Positions 9,499-18,850 of a stretch of DNA of 64,000 bases are shown one piece after another. The position numbers were made by a program, and so were the translations under genes. The first letter of the stretch is position 1. Every line of letters starts with the position of its first letter. The notes under the pieces are model-generated. The model saw nothing but the letters and a program-made list of their open reading frames with translations, searched no databases and was not told where the DNA came from. Origin of the DNA: Methylomonas rapida (GTDB lineage Bacteria > Pseudomonadota > Gammaproteobacteria > Methylococcales > Methylomonadaceae); NCBI RefSeq assembly GCF_024360925.2, contig NZ_CP113517.1, positions 2,108,001 to 2,172,000 on the forward strand, written 5' to 3'.

Positions 9499-10577
9499 TG
9501 GCACGGATTTACAACTTTAGCGCCGGTCCTTCGATGTTGCCGGAAGCGGTGTTGCGGCAAGCGCAGCAGGAAATGCTGGATTGGCAAGGCTCCAGCATGT
9601 CGGTGATGGAAATGAGTCATCGTGGCAAGGAATTCATGGCGATTGCCGAAACCATGAAAAACGATCTGGTTGAACTGATGGCCATCCCGGACAACTACAA
9701 AGTGTTGTTTCTGCAAGGCGGCGCCACCGCGCAATTTGCGATGATTCCGCAAAACATCCTGAACGGCAAAAGCAAGGCCTGTTATGTCAATACCGGGGCC
9801 TGGTCGACCAGCGCGATCAAGGAAGCCGGCAAGTATTGCGAAGTCGGCATCGCCGCCAGTTCGGAAGACAGCAAATTCACGACGATTCCGGATTTTGCCA
9901 GTTGGTCGATCGATCCTGATGCGGCCTATTTGCATTACACCTCGAATGAAACCATACACGGTGTCGAATTCAACGAAATTCCGGATGCCAAAGGCTTGCC
10001 ACTGGTGTGCGACATGTCCTCCAATATTTTGTCGCGTCCGGTCGATGTCAGTCGTTACGGCATCATATACGCCGGTACACAAAAGAACATGGGGCCTTCC
10101 GGTGTGACCGTCGTGATCGTACGCGAAGATTTGGTCGGCTTGGCGCCGAAAACGGTGCCGTCGGTATTCAACTACGAACAGCAAGCCAAAAGCGATTCCA
10201 TGCTGAATACCCCGGCGACTTACAACTGGTACTTATTGGGCCTAGTATTGCAATGGCTGAAAGCCGAAGGCGGCGTTGCCGCAATCGAACAGCGCAACCT
10301 GCAAAAAGCCGACAAGCTGTATCGAGCCATCGATGCCTCCAGTTTGTACAGTAACCCGGTGGCCAAGGCCTGCCGTTCCCGCATGAACGTGCCTTTCGTA
10401 TTGGCCGATGAGAGCCTGGACAAGGAATTCCTGGCTTTGGCGGAGAAAAATGGTTTGGGTTCGCTGAAAGGTCATCGTTCGGTGGGCGGTATGCGGGCCA
10501 GCATTTATAACGCGATGCCGGAAACTGGCGTGGATGCGTTAATCGAGTTCATGGCCGAGTTCGAACGGACGCACTAG
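9498..10577 (+). CDS. serC: Phosphoserine aminotransferase
   Basis: 359 residues, standard length. The N-terminus YNFSAGPSMLPE is the family hallmark, and the PLP lysine lies in GTQKNMGPSG. The enzyme converts 3-phosphohydroxypyruvate to phosphoserine in serine synthesis and also serves pyridoxal phosphate synthesis. It overlaps gyrA by one base and is followed after six bases by pheA, the conserved head of the serC-pheA-hisC-tyrA-aroA-cmk cluster. Confidence 0.98.
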   Translation: MARIYNFSAGPSMLPEAVLRQAQQEMLDWQGSSMSVMEMSHRGKEFMAIAETMKNDLVELMAIPDNYKVLFLQGGATAQFAMIPQNILNGKSKACYVNTGAWSTSAIKEAGKYCEVGIAASSEDSKFTTIPDFASWSIDPDAAYLHYTSNETIHGVEFNEIPDAKGLPLVCDMSSNILSRPVDVSRYGIIYAGTQKNMGPSGVTVVIVREDLVGLAPKTVPSVFNYEQQAKSDSMLNTPATYNWYLLGLVLQWLKAEGGVAAIEQRNLQKADKLYRAIDASSLYSNPVAKACRSRMNVPFVLADESLDKEFLALAEKNGLGSLKGHRSVGGMRASIYNAMPETGVDALIEFMAEFERTH

Positions 10578-10583
10578 ATCGAC

Positions 10584-11669
10584 ATGACCGCTATCATCCC
10601 ATTGTCAGAATTGCGCGCTCAAATCGATGCGATCGATCAGCAAATCCTGCACCTGATCAATCAGCGCGCCAACTGTGCGATCGAAGTCGCTAGAACCAAA
10701 CAGGCGGAAGGGGAGACCGGCAGTTTTTATCGCCCTGATCGGGAGGCGCAGGTGCTGCGCCGCATCAAGGAACTGAATCCTGGGCCGCTCGGCGACGATG
10801 CAGCCGCGCACTTGTTCCGGGAAATAATGTCCGCCTGCCTGGCGTTGGAAAAACCCTTGGAAGTGGCTTATCTGGGGCCGCAAGGCACATTTACCCAACA
10901 AGCGACGTTCAAGCATTTTGGGCATGCGGTCAAGGACATTCCGGTGCCGACCATACACGAGATTTTTCAGGCGGTGGAAACCAGACACTGCCAGTTCGGC
11001 GTGGTGCCGGTGGAAAATTCCACCGAGGGCGTCATCGCGCATACGCTGGATCGTTTCATCGACAGTCCGCTGAAAATCTGCGGCGAAGTCGAGATACGCG
11101 TGCATCAAAATTTGCTCGGCAAGATGGATAGCCTACTAGGTATCAACGAGGTGTTTTCGCACCAACAGTCCCTAGCTCAATGCCGGCAATGGTTGAACAC
11201 CTATCTGCCCGGCGTGCACTGCACCGCGGTTAGCAGTAATGCCGAAGCCGCGCGCTTGGCCTCGCTGGATCACGGCAAGGCGGCAATCGCTGGTTTAATG
11301 GCGGCCGAGTTGTATGACCTCAACATCATCGAGAAAAACATCGAGGACGAGGCCAATAATACGACCCGTTTCATCATCATCGGCGAGCAACAGCCGCTAT
11401 CGACCGGCGCCGATAAAACCTCGATCCTGGTTTCTACCGGCAATCAAGCCGGCGCCTTGCATAGAATCTTGGGGCCTTTCGCCGAATACGGTATCAGCAT
11501 GGTGCACATTGAATCCCGTCCTTCCCGGCAGGGTTTATGGGATTACGTGTTTTTCATCGATATCGAGGGACACAAAGACGATCCCGATGTCGCCAAGGCG
11601 TTCCAGGTGCTGCAAAACAATGTCAAGCTTTTGAAAATCCTGGGCTCTTATCCCAAAGCAGTCATATAA
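10584..11669 (+). CDS. pheA: Bifunctional chorismate mutase/prephenate dehydratase
   Basis: 361 residues with three parts. An AroQ-type chorismate mutase helix region occupies about 1-90 (LRAQIDAIDQQIL). A prephenate dehydratase domain occupies about 95-270 (YLGPQGTFTQQA, and the catalytic TRF in NTTRF). A C-terminal ACT domain carries the phenylalanine-sensing ESRP motif (HIESRPSR). It commits chorismate to phenylpyruvate for phenylalanine. The intact ACT domain predicts feedback inhibition. It lies between serC and hisC with short gaps, consistent with one operon. Confidence 0.97.
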   Translation: MTAIIPLSELRAQIDAIDQQILHLINQRANCAIEVARTKQAEGETGSFYRPDREAQVLRRIKELNPGPLGDDAAAHLFREIMSACLALEKPLEVAYLGPQGTFTQQATFKHFGHAVKDIPVPTIHEIFQAVETRHCQFGVVPVENSTEGVIAHTLDRFIDSPLKICGEVEIRVHQNLLGKMDSLLGINEVFSHQQSLAQCRQWLNTYLPGVHCTAVSSNAEAARLASLDHGKAAIAGLMAAELYDLNIIEKNIEDEANNTTRFIIIGEQQPLSTGADKTSILVSTGNQAGALHRILGPFAEYGISMVHIESRPSRQGLWDYVFFIDIEGHKDDPDVAKAFQVLQNNVKLLKILGSYPKAVI

Positions 11670-11679
11670 ATTTTCCATC

Positions 11680-12783
11680 ATGAACAGATTTTTAGAACTG
11701 GCGCTTGCCGGCGTGCAACAGCTAGTACCTTACGTGCCCGGTAAACCGGTCGATGAATTACAGCGGGAGCTGGGTTTGACTGAAATCGTCAAACTGGCGT
11801 CCAATGAAAATCCGCTCGGTACCGGTGCCAAGGTGGCCGCAGCGATTCAAGCGACCTTGCCGGAATTGACGCGCTACCCCGATGGCAGCGGTTTCGCATT
11901 GAAAGCTGCTTTGTCAGGCAAATTGGGCGTTGCGCCCGAGCAGATTACGCTGGGTAACGGTTCCAGTGAAATCCTGGAATTGGTGATGCGGACTTTCGTG
12001 TCGCCCGAGCATGAAGTGGTATTTTCCCAGCATGCGTTTGCCTTGTATCCCATTTTGACACAGGCGGTTGGGGCGCGGGCACGCAAAGTGCCTGCCAAAA
12101 ACTTTGGCCATGATCTGGCGGCGATGCGAGCGGCCGTGAATGAAAATACCCGCGTGGTGTTCATTGCCAATCCAAATAATCCGACCGGCACCCTGTTGGC
12201 GCGCGAGGATGTGGAGCAATTCGTCGCGTCCTTGCCAACACACGTACTGTGCGTGCTGGACGAAGCTTACTACGAATTCGTCGATCCGGCGGTTCGCACC
12301 GAGTCCTTGCAATGGCCGGAGCGTTATCCCAATTTGATCATCGCCCGGACCTTCTCCAAAGCCTACGGCCTGGCGGGACTGCGTATCGGTTACGGGATTT
12401 CATCGATTGAAGTTGCGGATTTGCTGAATCGCGTGCGCCAGCCCTTTAATAGCAATATGCTGGCCTTGGCCGCGGCGGAAGCGGCCTTGGGTGATGTCGA
12501 CTATCTGGCGCAAACCATCGCCGTCAATAACGTCGGTATGCAGCAACTCACCACTGCCTTCAAAGAATTGGGCCTGGAATGGATACCGTCATCGGGCAAC
12601 TTCGTTTCGGTCGATGTCGGGCAAAATGCATTGCCTCTCTACGAAGCCTTGCTGCAAAAAGGTGTCATCGTCCGGCCAGTGGCAAACTATGAAATGCCGA
12701 ATCATTTGCGTGTCAGCATCGGCACCGAACGGGAAAACCAGATTTTCATCCAGGCCCTGATCGAGGTGTTGCGCGGTGTTTAA
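11680..12783 (+). CDS. hisC: Histidinol-phosphate/aromatic aminotransferase
   Basis: 367 residues, class I/II PLP aminotransferase. Visible motifs are SNENPLG near the N-terminus, NPNNPTGT, and the PLP lysine in TFSKAYGLAGLRIG. HisC-family enzymes transaminate histidinol phosphate. When placed in the aromatic cluster they also aminate phenylpyruvate, hydroxyphenylpyruvate or arogenate, which is the likely main role here. Its end overlaps the tyrA start by eight bases, pointing to translational coupling. No other his gene is in the window. Confidence 0.93.
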   Translation: MNRFLELALAGVQQLVPYVPGKPVDELQRELGLTEIVKLASNENPLGTGAKVAAAIQATLPELTRYPDGSGFALKAALSGKLGVAPEQITLGNGSSEILELVMRTFVSPEHEVVFSQHAFALYPILTQAVGARARKVPAKNFGHDLAAMRAAVNENTRVVFIANPNNPTGTLLAREDVEQFVASLPTHVLCVLDEAYYEFVDPAVRTESLQWPERYPNLIIARTFSKAYGLAGLRIGYGISSIEVADLLNRVRQPFNSNMLALAAAEAALGDVDYLAQTIAVNNVGMQQLTTAFKELGLEWIPSSGNFVSVDVGQNALPLYEALLQKGVIVRPVANYEMPNHLRVSIGTERENQIFIQALIEVLRGV

Positions 12784-13651
12784 ACGCCTCTGCGTGATCG
12801 GTACAGGCTTGATCGGCGGCTCCATCGCCCGGGCGGCGCGCGCGCAGGGTTTGTGTCAAAGCGTCGTTGCCTATGGTCGGGAAAAAAATCTACCGAATTT
12901 GCAGCATGCCAAGGCATTGGGCGTCATTGACGCGTTTTATACCGACATCACCGCTGCCTTGGATGGCGTCGATCTGGTGATGATCGCGACGCCGGTTGGC
13001 ACGATGCAAAACATTTTCGAACTGTTGAAGCCGCATTGGAATCCGCACACGATTTATAGCGATGCCGGCAGCACCAAGGGTAGTGTCGTGGCGGCCGCGC
13101 AAGCCGTTTTTGGTCAGGTCCCAGGTAATTTCGTGCCGGCGCATCCGATAGCCGGCGCCGAGCGTAGCGGCGTCGAGGCATCGGTGCCCGATCTGTTTCA
13201 AAACCGACGCCTGATCATCACGCCGCTGGCTGACACGGATGCCGATGCGGTCGCTAAGTTGACGACGTTTTGGCAGCGGATAGGTTCCAGTGTGTCGGTG
13301 ATGAGCGTCGAACATCACGATACCGTGCTGGCGGCCACCAGTCATTTGCCGCATATCCTGGCCTTTGCGTTGGTCGGCTTGCTTGGACGGAAAGACGAGC
13401 AGCGCGAGATTTTCAAATATGCCGCCGGCGGCTTCAAGGATTTCAGCCGCATCGCTTCCAGCGATCCGACCATGTGGCTGGATATCTGCCTTGCCAATAA
13501 AAACGAAATTATTCCGTTGATTCAACAATTGAAAGACGAACTGAGCAACATCGAACAACTGCTGGTCAACGATCAGGCCGAAAAATTGTTCGATACCTTT
13601 ACCTATGCCAGAAATGCCCGGCAACGATTTCTCGATACTTTAGACGATTAA
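12776..13651 (+). CDS. tyrA: Prephenate/arogenate dehydrogenase
   Basis: 291 residues, starting with GTG inside the end of hisC. The N-terminal Rossmann motif GTGLIGGS binds NAD(P). HPIAGAERSG carries the catalytic histidine region. The protein has only the dehydrogenase module, with no chorismate mutase and no fusion to EPSP synthase. It oxidatively decarboxylates prephenate or arogenate toward tyrosine; which of the two cannot be decided here. Some pseudomonads carry tyrA fused to aroA, whereas here they are separate with a 12-base gap. Confidence 0.95.
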   Translation: MFKRLCVIGTGLIGGSIARAARAQGLCQSVVAYGREKNLPNLQHAKALGVIDAFYTDITAALDGVDLVMIATPVGTMQNIFELLKPHWNPHTIYSDAGSTKGSVVAAAQAVFGQVPGNFVPAHPIAGAERSGVEASVPDLFQNRRLIITPLADTDADAVAKLTTFWQRIGSSVSVMSVEHHDTVLAATSHLPHILAFALVGLLGRKDEQREIFKYAAGGFKDFSRIASSDPTMWLDICLANKNEIIPLIQQLKDELSNIEQLLVNDQAEKLFDTFTYARNARQRFLDTLDD

Positions 13652-13663
13652 AAGAAGACCACT

Positions 13664-14980
13664 ATGTCACAAGCCATTACTTTTCAAGTCCAACCTGGCG
13701 GCTCTTTGCGCGGTGAAATCCGCGTGCCGGGTGATAAATCCATGTCACACCGCTCCATCATGCTGGGCTCCATCGCCGAAGGCGTCACTCATGTGCGCGG
13801 CTTTTTGAATGCCGAAGACGCCATGTCCACGCTGGAAGCCTTTCGGGCGATGGGCGTCAAGATCGAAGGCCCGGTCAACGGCGAAGTCACGATACACGGC
13901 GTTGGGAAGCACGGGTTGAAAGCCCCGGAAAAACCGCTTTATCTGGGCAATTCAGGTACCTCGATGCGCTTGTTGAGCGGTTTGCTGGCGGGTCAGTCCT
14001 TCGATTGCACCTTGACCGGCGACAAGTCGCTGGAATCGCGTCCGATGAAACGCGTGACCGTGCCGTTGGCGCAAATGGGTGCCGTGATCGAAACTCAACC
14101 CGACGGCACCGCGCCGTTGCATATCAAGGGTCAGGCCGGCAAATTGAAAGGCATGCATTACGACATGCCGATCGCTAGCGCCCAGGTCAAATCCTGTCTG
14201 TTGCTGGCCGGTATGTACGCGGAAGGTGAAACCAGCGTGACCGAACCCGCGCCGACCCGCGACCATACCGAGCGTATGCTGAACGGTTTCGGCTATCCAG
14301 TGGTCCGCGAAGGTAGCACGGCGAAAATTAACAGTAACGGCAAACTGACCGCTACCGAAATCGACGTGCCCAGCGACATTTCGTCGGCGGCGTTTTTCCT
14401 GGTTGGCGCCAGCATCGCGCCGAATTCCGATGTAACCTTGAAACATGTCGGCATCAACCCGACCCGTACCGGCGTGATCGATATTTTGCGCCTGATGGGA
14501 GCAAGCATCGAGGTCCTGAACGAACGTGAGGTCGGCGGCGAGCCGGTGGCCGATCTGCGAGTGCGTTCGGCGCAACTCAAGGGCATTGCCATTCCGGAAG
14601 CACTGGTGCCACTGGCGATCGACGAATTTCCGGTGCTGTTCGTCGCGGCGGCTTGCGCCGAAGGTCAAACGGTATTGACCGGCGCCAGGGAATTGCGCGT
14701 GAAAGAATCAGACCGCATTCAGGTGATGGCCGACGGTTTGCAAATCCTGGGCGTCGATGCCCAGCCGACCGAAGACGGCATGATCATCAACGGCGGTGGC
14801 AATATCGGTGGCGGCGTAGTCGATTCGCACGGCGACCATCGCATCGCGATGTCGTTCTCGATTGCCGGCCTCAGAGCCAGCGCGCCCATTACGATCAATG
14901 ATTGCGCGAACGTCAATACCTCGTTCAAGGAGTTTCCGCAATTGGCGATCCAATTGGGCCTGAATCTGAGTACCTTGTAA
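13664..14980 (+). CDS. aroA: 3-phosphoshikimate 1-carboxyvinyltransferase (EPSP synthase)
   Basis: 438 residues. GDKSMSHR near the N-terminus binds phosphoenolpyruvate and shikimate-3-phosphate. LGNSGTSMRL is the family loop and DSHGDHRIAMS the C-terminal signature. The wording of the loop (SGTSMR rather than E. coli AGTAMR) suggests the non-enteric subgroup, which often differs in glyphosate tolerance; this is an inference. It catalyses the sixth shikimate step. cmk begins two bases after its stop. Confidence 0.97.
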   Translation: MSQAITFQVQPGGSLRGEIRVPGDKSMSHRSIMLGSIAEGVTHVRGFLNAEDAMSTLEAFRAMGVKIEGPVNGEVTIHGVGKHGLKAPEKPLYLGNSGTSMRLLSGLLAGQSFDCTLTGDKSLESRPMKRVTVPLAQMGAVIETQPDGTAPLHIKGQAGKLKGMHYDMPIASAQVKSCLLLAGMYAEGETSVTEPAPTRDHTERMLNGFGYPVVREGSTAKINSNGKLTATEIDVPSDISSAAFFLVGASIAPNSDVTLKHVGINPTRTGVIDILRLMGASIEVLNEREVGGEPVADLRVRSAQLKGIAIPEALVPLAIDEFPVLFVAAACAEGQTVLTGARELRVKESDRIQVMADGLQILGVDAQPTEDGMIINGGGNIGGGVVDSHGDHRIAMSFSIAGLRASAPITINDCANVNTSFKEFPQLAIQLGLNLSTL

Positions 14981-14982
14981 AT

Positions 14983-15639
14983 ATGATTATTCCTGTATTG
15001 ACCATAGACGGCCCGAGCGGTGCCGGCAAGGGTACCGTCAGTCGCGCGGTTGCGAAGCTGTTGGACTGGAATTATCTCGACAGCGGCTCGATTTACCGTT
15101 CGCTGGCGATCGCCGTGTTGCAGGTCGGTATCGCATTGGATGACTTGCCGGCAATAACGCAGCTCGCCAAGGAGATGCAACTGGGTTTCGAGTGTGGCGA
15201 GAGTCTGCTGGTTAGATTGAATGGCGTCGATATCACCGCGCAACTGGGTACCGAAACCACCGGCAATGCGGCGTCTATCGTCGCCGCTTATCCGGAGGTC
15301 AGGGCGGTTTTATTGCAAAAACAGAAGGATTTCCGTAAGGCGCCTGGATTGGTGGCCGATGGTCGCGACATGGGCAGCGTGGTGTTCCCTGATGCTCCAT
15401 TCAAGGTGTATTTGACCGCTAGTGCCGAAGAAAGAGCGAGCAGGCGATATAAGCAGTTGATTGAAAAAGGAATCGATGCTAACCTTGCGCAGATTACCAG
15501 GGAGATAGAAGAACGTGATCGTCGCGATAGCGGGCGGGCGGCGGCTCCATTGACGGTGCCGGAAGGCGCAATCACTATCGATTCCTCCAGTTTAAGCATC
15601 CAGCAGGTGATAGACGCGGTAATGGATTTAGTCCGTTAG
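14983..15639 (+). CDS. cmk: Cytidylate kinase
   Basis: 218 residues. The P-loop GPSGAGKGT lies near the N-terminus. GRDMGSVVFPDA and the lid region EERASRRYKQ are typical of bacterial CMP/dCMP kinases. The frame is open further upstream into aroA, but the ATG at 14983 places the P-loop normally. It phosphorylates CMP and dCMP. It ends the aromatic cluster and is followed by a terminator-like hairpin before rpsA, a neighbour pairing shared by many bacteria. Confidence 0.97.
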   Translation: MIIPVLTIDGPSGAGKGTVSRAVAKLLDWNYLDSGSIYRSLAIAVLQVGIALDDLPAITQLAKEMQLGFECGESLLVRLNGVDITAQLGTETTGNAASIVAAYPEVRAVLLQKQKDFRKAPGLVADGRDMGSVVFPDAPFKVYLTASAEERASRRYKQLIEKGIDANLAQITREIEERDRRDSGRAAAPLTVPEGAITIDSSSLSIQQVIDAVMDLVR

Positions 15640-15652
15640 GGCTTTATTGGCG

Positions 15653-15677
15653 GCTGCCGTTTGGCAGTTATTTTTTA
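15653..15677 (+). terminator. Rho-independent terminator after cmk
   Basis: CTGCC (15654-15658), loop GTTT, GGCAG (15663-15667), then TTATTTTTTAATTTT. The stem is short but the T-rich tail is strong. It separates the aromatic cluster from rpsA. TTGGCA inside the hairpin could also serve as an rpsA -35. Confidence 0.6.
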
Positions 15678-15697
15678 ATTTTATTGATAAGAGAAAG

Positions 15698-15717
15698 CTT
15701 GTTTGAGTTTTAACAAG
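15698..15717 (+). promoter_or_regulatory. Hairpin in the rpsA leader
   Basis: CTTGTT (15698-15703) can pair with AACAAG (15712-15717) shortly before the rpsA start. In gammaproteobacteria S1 represses its own messenger through structured leader RNA. The position fits, but the structure is small and no conserved motif was verified. Confidence 0.3.
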
Positions 15718-15734
15718 TTTGGGAAAGTAAAAAG

Positions 15735-17396
15735 ATGAGCGAAAGCTTTGCACAGTTATTAGAAGAGAGTTTTGCCAAGACAGAAATGCGTCCTGGCGCC
15801 ATGTTAATGGGTACCGTGATCGATATCGAAAATGAATTCGTGATCGTTAGCACCCAGGCTAAATCGGAAGGCGTGATTCCGAAATGGCAATTCTTGAATG
15901 CAGATGGCGATCTGGAAGTCAATGTCGGCGATGAAATCGAAGTGGCTCTCGACATGTTCGAGGACGGTTTGGGTTCGACTCTGCTTTCCCGCGATAAAGC
16001 CAAGAAAAGTAAAGCCTGGGCAGAGCTTGAAAAAGCCTTCGAAACCCAAGAAACCGTCATCGGTCGCATCACCGGCAAGGTTCGCGGTGGTTTCACCGTG
16101 GCGGTCGGCGCACTGCGCGCGTTCCTGCCAGGTTCTTTGGTTGACGTACGTCCCATCCGCGATACCGCGTTCCTGGAAAATCGCGACCTGGAATTCAAAG
16201 TCATCAAAATCGACCAAAAACGCAACAACGTCGTCTTGTCTCGCCGCGCAGTCGTCGAAAGCGAATACAGCGCAGAGCGTGAAGAATTGGTTAAAACCCT
16301 GCAGGAAGGCGCGATCGTTACCGGTATCGTCAAAAACCTCACCGACTACGGTGCGTTCATCGATCTGGGCGGCGTGGACGGCCTGCTGCACATCACCGAC
16401 ATGGCATGGCGCCGCGTACGTCATCCATCCGAGTGCGTAGAAATCGGTCAGGAAGTCAATGTCAAAGTCCTGAAATTCGACAAAGACAAAACCCGCGTGT
16501 CACTGGGCATGAAGCAAATGGAAGAAGATCCATGGCAAAACATTGCCCGTCGTTACCCTGCCGGCACACGTGTGTTCGGTAAGGTCAACAACCTCACCGA
16601 CTACGGCTGCTTCGTGGAAATCGAAGAAGGCGTCGAAGGTTTGGTTCACGTTTCAGAAATGGATTGGACCAACAAAAACGTCAACCCATCCAAAGTGGTT
16701 CAGTTGGGCGACGAAGTCGAAGTCATGGTGCTGGAAATCGACGAAGAACGTCGTCGTATTTCACTGGGCATGAAACAATGCCGTTCTAACCCATGGGATG
16801 AATTTGCCGCCACTCACAACAAAGGCGACAAAATCTCCGGCAAGATCAAATCCATCACCGATTTCGGTATCTTCATCGGTCTGGATGGTGGTATCGACGG
16901 TCTGGTTCACATGTCCGACATTTCCTGGAACGAAAACGACGAAGAAGCCATTCGCAACTACAAGAAAGGCGATGAAGTCGAAACCGTTATTTTGGCGGTC
17001 GACCCAGAGCGCGAGCGTATCTCGTTGGGCATCAAACAACTGGAACAAGATCCCTTCCAAAACTATATTGCCCTGAACGAAAAAGGCAGCATCGTTAAAG
17101 GTAGCGTGAAAGAAGTCGATGCCAAAGGCGCCGTGATTACCTTGGCCGACAATGTCGAGGGTTATCTGAAAGCCTCCGAAATTCAACGCGACCGCGTCGA
17201 AGACGCCAGCAAACTGTTGAAAGTCGGTGATGAAATCGAAGCCAAATTTGTCGGCGTCGACAAGAAAACCAAATCGATTTCCTTGTCCATCAAGGCCAAG
17301 GATGTCGAGGAAGAGTCGAATGCCATTAAAGATTACTCGCAACAAACCGCTGGCACAGCGACATTGGGCGATATCTTTAAACAAATGGATAAATAA
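15735..17396 (+). CDS. rpsA: 30S ribosomal protein S1
   Basis: 553 residues containing six S1/OB-fold repeats, as in E. coli S1. Recurrent signatures such as [25 protein letters not shown] and ISLGMKQ mark repeats 3-5, and the first two divergent repeats bind the ribosome. S1 brings messengers with weak Shine-Dalgarno sites to the 30S subunit. The codons look more C- and A-ending than in the neighbours, as expected of a highly expressed gene. It follows cmk after a terminator and precedes ihfB after another. Confidence 0.98.
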   Translation: MSESFAQLLEESFAKTEMRPGAMLMGTVIDIENEFVIVSTQAKSEGVIPKWQFLNADGDLEVNVGDEIEVALDMFEDGLGSTLLSRDKAKKSKAWAELEKAFETQETVIGRITGKVRGGFTVAVGALRAFLPGSLVDVRPIRDTAFLENRDLEFKVIKIDQKRNNVVLSRRAVVESEYSAEREELVKTLQEGAIVTGIVKNLTDYGAFIDLGGVDGLLHITDMAWRRVRHPSECVEIGQEVNVKVLKFDKDKTRVSLGMKQMEEDPWQNIARRYPAGTRVFGKVNNLTDYGCFVEIEEGVEGLVHVSEMDWTNKNVNPSKVVQLGDEVEVMVLEIDEERRRISLGMKQCRSNPWDEFAATHNKGDKISGKIKSITDFGIFIGLDGGIDGLVHMSDISWNENDEEAIRNYKKGDEVETVILAVDPERERISLGIKQLEQDPFQNYIALNEKGSIVKGSVKEVDAKGAVITLADNVEGYLKASEIQRDRVEDASKLLKVGDEIEAKFVGVDKKTKSISLSIKAKDVEEESNAIKDYSQQTAGTATLGDIFKQMDK

Positions 17397-17406
17397 ATCC
17401 GTCTAG

Positions 17407-17436
17407 GGGTGATGCCATCGAGGCATCACCCTTCTT
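17407..17436 (+). terminator. Terminator between rpsA and ihfB
   Basis: A perfect 10-bp stem GGGTGATGCC / GGCATCACCC (17407-17416 and 17422-17431) with a five-base loop, followed by TTCTTC. It lies 11 bases after the rpsA stop. The tail is only moderately T-rich. Confidence 0.75.
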
Positions 17437-17455
17437 CGATTACTCAGGGTTTGAT

Positions 17456-17761
17456 GTGACAAAATCAGAATTGATAGAGGTGTTGGCACGCAAACAGCCG
17501 CATCTTCCGCTTAAGGATGTTGAGTTAGCAGTCAGATGTGTCGTCGATCATTTGAGTGACACACTAGCAAGCGGTGAGCGTATCGAAATCCGGGGATTTG
17601 GCAGTTTTTCCCTGCATCATCGTTCCGCGCGATTGGGCAGAAACCCTAAAACCGGTGAATCGGTCGCCTTGACCGAAAAGCACGTACCGCATTTTAAACC
17701 TGGAAAAGAGCTACGCGACATGGTCGATGCGTCCAGGGAGAAATACAAAATCGTCGATTGA
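17456..17761 (+). CDS. ihfB: Integration host factor subunit beta
   Basis: 101 residues, slightly longer than the usual 94. The body matches IHF/HU proteins: an N-terminal helix pair, then [15 protein letters not shown] and the DNA-arm sequence [10 protein letters not shown]. The start is GTG, since the nearby ATG at 17454 runs straight into a stop; AGGG lies ten bases before it. With IhfA it bends DNA at specific sites for transcription, replication and recombination, including integrase reactions. The rpsA-ihfB order is conserved across gammaproteobacteria. Confidence 0.96.
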   Translation: MTKSELIEVLARKQPHLPLKDVELAVRCVVDHLSDTLASGERIEIRGFGSFSLHHRSARLGRNPKTGESVALTEKHVPHFKPGKELRDMVDASREKYKIVD

Positions 17762-17791
17762 GTTTATCGACAATTCATCCGTGATTTTATT

Positions 17792-17840
17792 GGGATAAGA
17801 CGGCCAACGCGACGCGATGGCAGCTTGAGCTTATCCCTTT
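17792..17840 (+). terminator. Inverted repeat after ihfB, possible terminator
   Basis: GGGATAAG (17792-17799) pairs with CTTATCCC (17830-17837), followed by TTTAAA. The loop is about 30 bases, long for a terminator. The second arm ends five bases before the next ATG, so the structure could also affect translation of that gene. Confidence 0.35.
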
Positions 17841-17842
17841 AA

Positions 17843-18850
17843 ATGTCCGTATTTAATCACGACCCGCCCCAATCCAAATTCGTCGTGAAATCATTCAGTC
17901 ATTCTTTTTCGTTCGATCCCGGCTACGGCTATAGTCTCCAGCGTTTATTGAGCATTGAGCCGCCCGAGGCGCCACCGGATTTCGCCGATTTCTGGCAACG
18001 GCGTTATCGCCAGGCGCTGTCATGCACGGCCAGTTTCACCCTGGGTCAATCCGCAACGCATGCAGGGTTCAAGATATTCGACATTGAGTACCAATCGACC
18101 GACGGCTTTACTATCGGCGGTTGGTTGTTGGAACCTGAAAACCAGGTCGTCGAACAGTGCATTCTGGTTGGGCACGGCTATGGCGGCAGAAGCCAGCCGG
18201 ATTTCCACTTCGATATTCCTAAAACCGCGTATTTGTTTCCATGTTTTCGCGGTTTGTCGCGAAGCTGCTGTCACGGTGTCTCCGATCAGCCGAACGAACA
18301 TGTCTTGCATGGGATAGACAATCCCGACCGCTATATTTTGGGCGGTTGCGTGGACGATCTGTGGGTAGGCGTGACCGTCATGCAGGCACTTTATCCGTAC
18401 GCCGCCGATCACATCGCTTACATGGGCATCAGTTTTGGCGGCGGCATTGGCGCGATGGCCGTGCCGTGGGATGCCAGGATAAAACGCGTGCATTTGAATG
18501 TGCCGACTTTCGGCCATCAGCCGTTACGATTGAGATTGCCGACCCTAGGCAGTGGGGCGGCTGTCACGAACTATTTTCAGCATCATCCTGGCATTTCCCG
18601 CACATTGGCCTATTATGATGCGGCAATAGCGGCCGGCTTCGCGGCGCAACCCCTGCATATGGCCGCGGCCTTGTTCGATCCCATGGTGGCGCCGCCCGGA
18701 CAGTTTGCGGTTTACAATGTCTGGCCGGCGCCAAAAACCTTGTTTGTATTGGATGCGGGGCATTTCGAATATCCGGCGCAAGCGGAACAAGAACAACAAT
18801 TATTGCAGGATCTTCGTTTGTTTTTTGGAATCGGTGCAAATACCGCATGA
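17843..18850 (+). CDS. Acetylxylan esterase (AXE1)-family hydrolase
   Basis: 335 residues. The N-terminal part PPEAPPDFADFWQ and the DGFTIGGWLLEP strand match the AXE1/cephalosporin-C deacetylase family. The nucleophile lies in GISFGGG, and an aspartate and histidine occur in the C-terminal third (DAGHFEYP). The family deacetylates sugars or antibiotics; the real substrate is unknown. There is no Shine-Dalgarno before the ATG and an inverted repeat ends next to it, so the start is less certain than the family call. The stop overlaps the next hydrolase by four bases. Confidence 0.82.
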   Translation: MSVFNHDPPQSKFVVKSFSHSFSFDPGYGYSLQRLLSIEPPEAPPDFADFWQRRYRQALSCTASFTLGQSATHAGFKIFDIEYQSTDGFTIGGWLLEPENQVVEQCILVGHGYGGRSQPDFHFDIPKTAYLFPCFRGLSRSCCHGVSDQPNEHVLHGIDNPDRYILGGCVDDLWVGVTVMQALYPYAADHIAYMGISFGGGIGAMAVPWDARIKRVHLNVPTFGHQPLRLRLPTLGSGAAVTNYFQHHPGISRTLAYYDAAIAAGFAAQPLHMAAALFDPMVAPPGQFAVYNVWPAPKTLFVLDAGHFEYPAQAEQEQQLLQDLRLFFGIGANTA

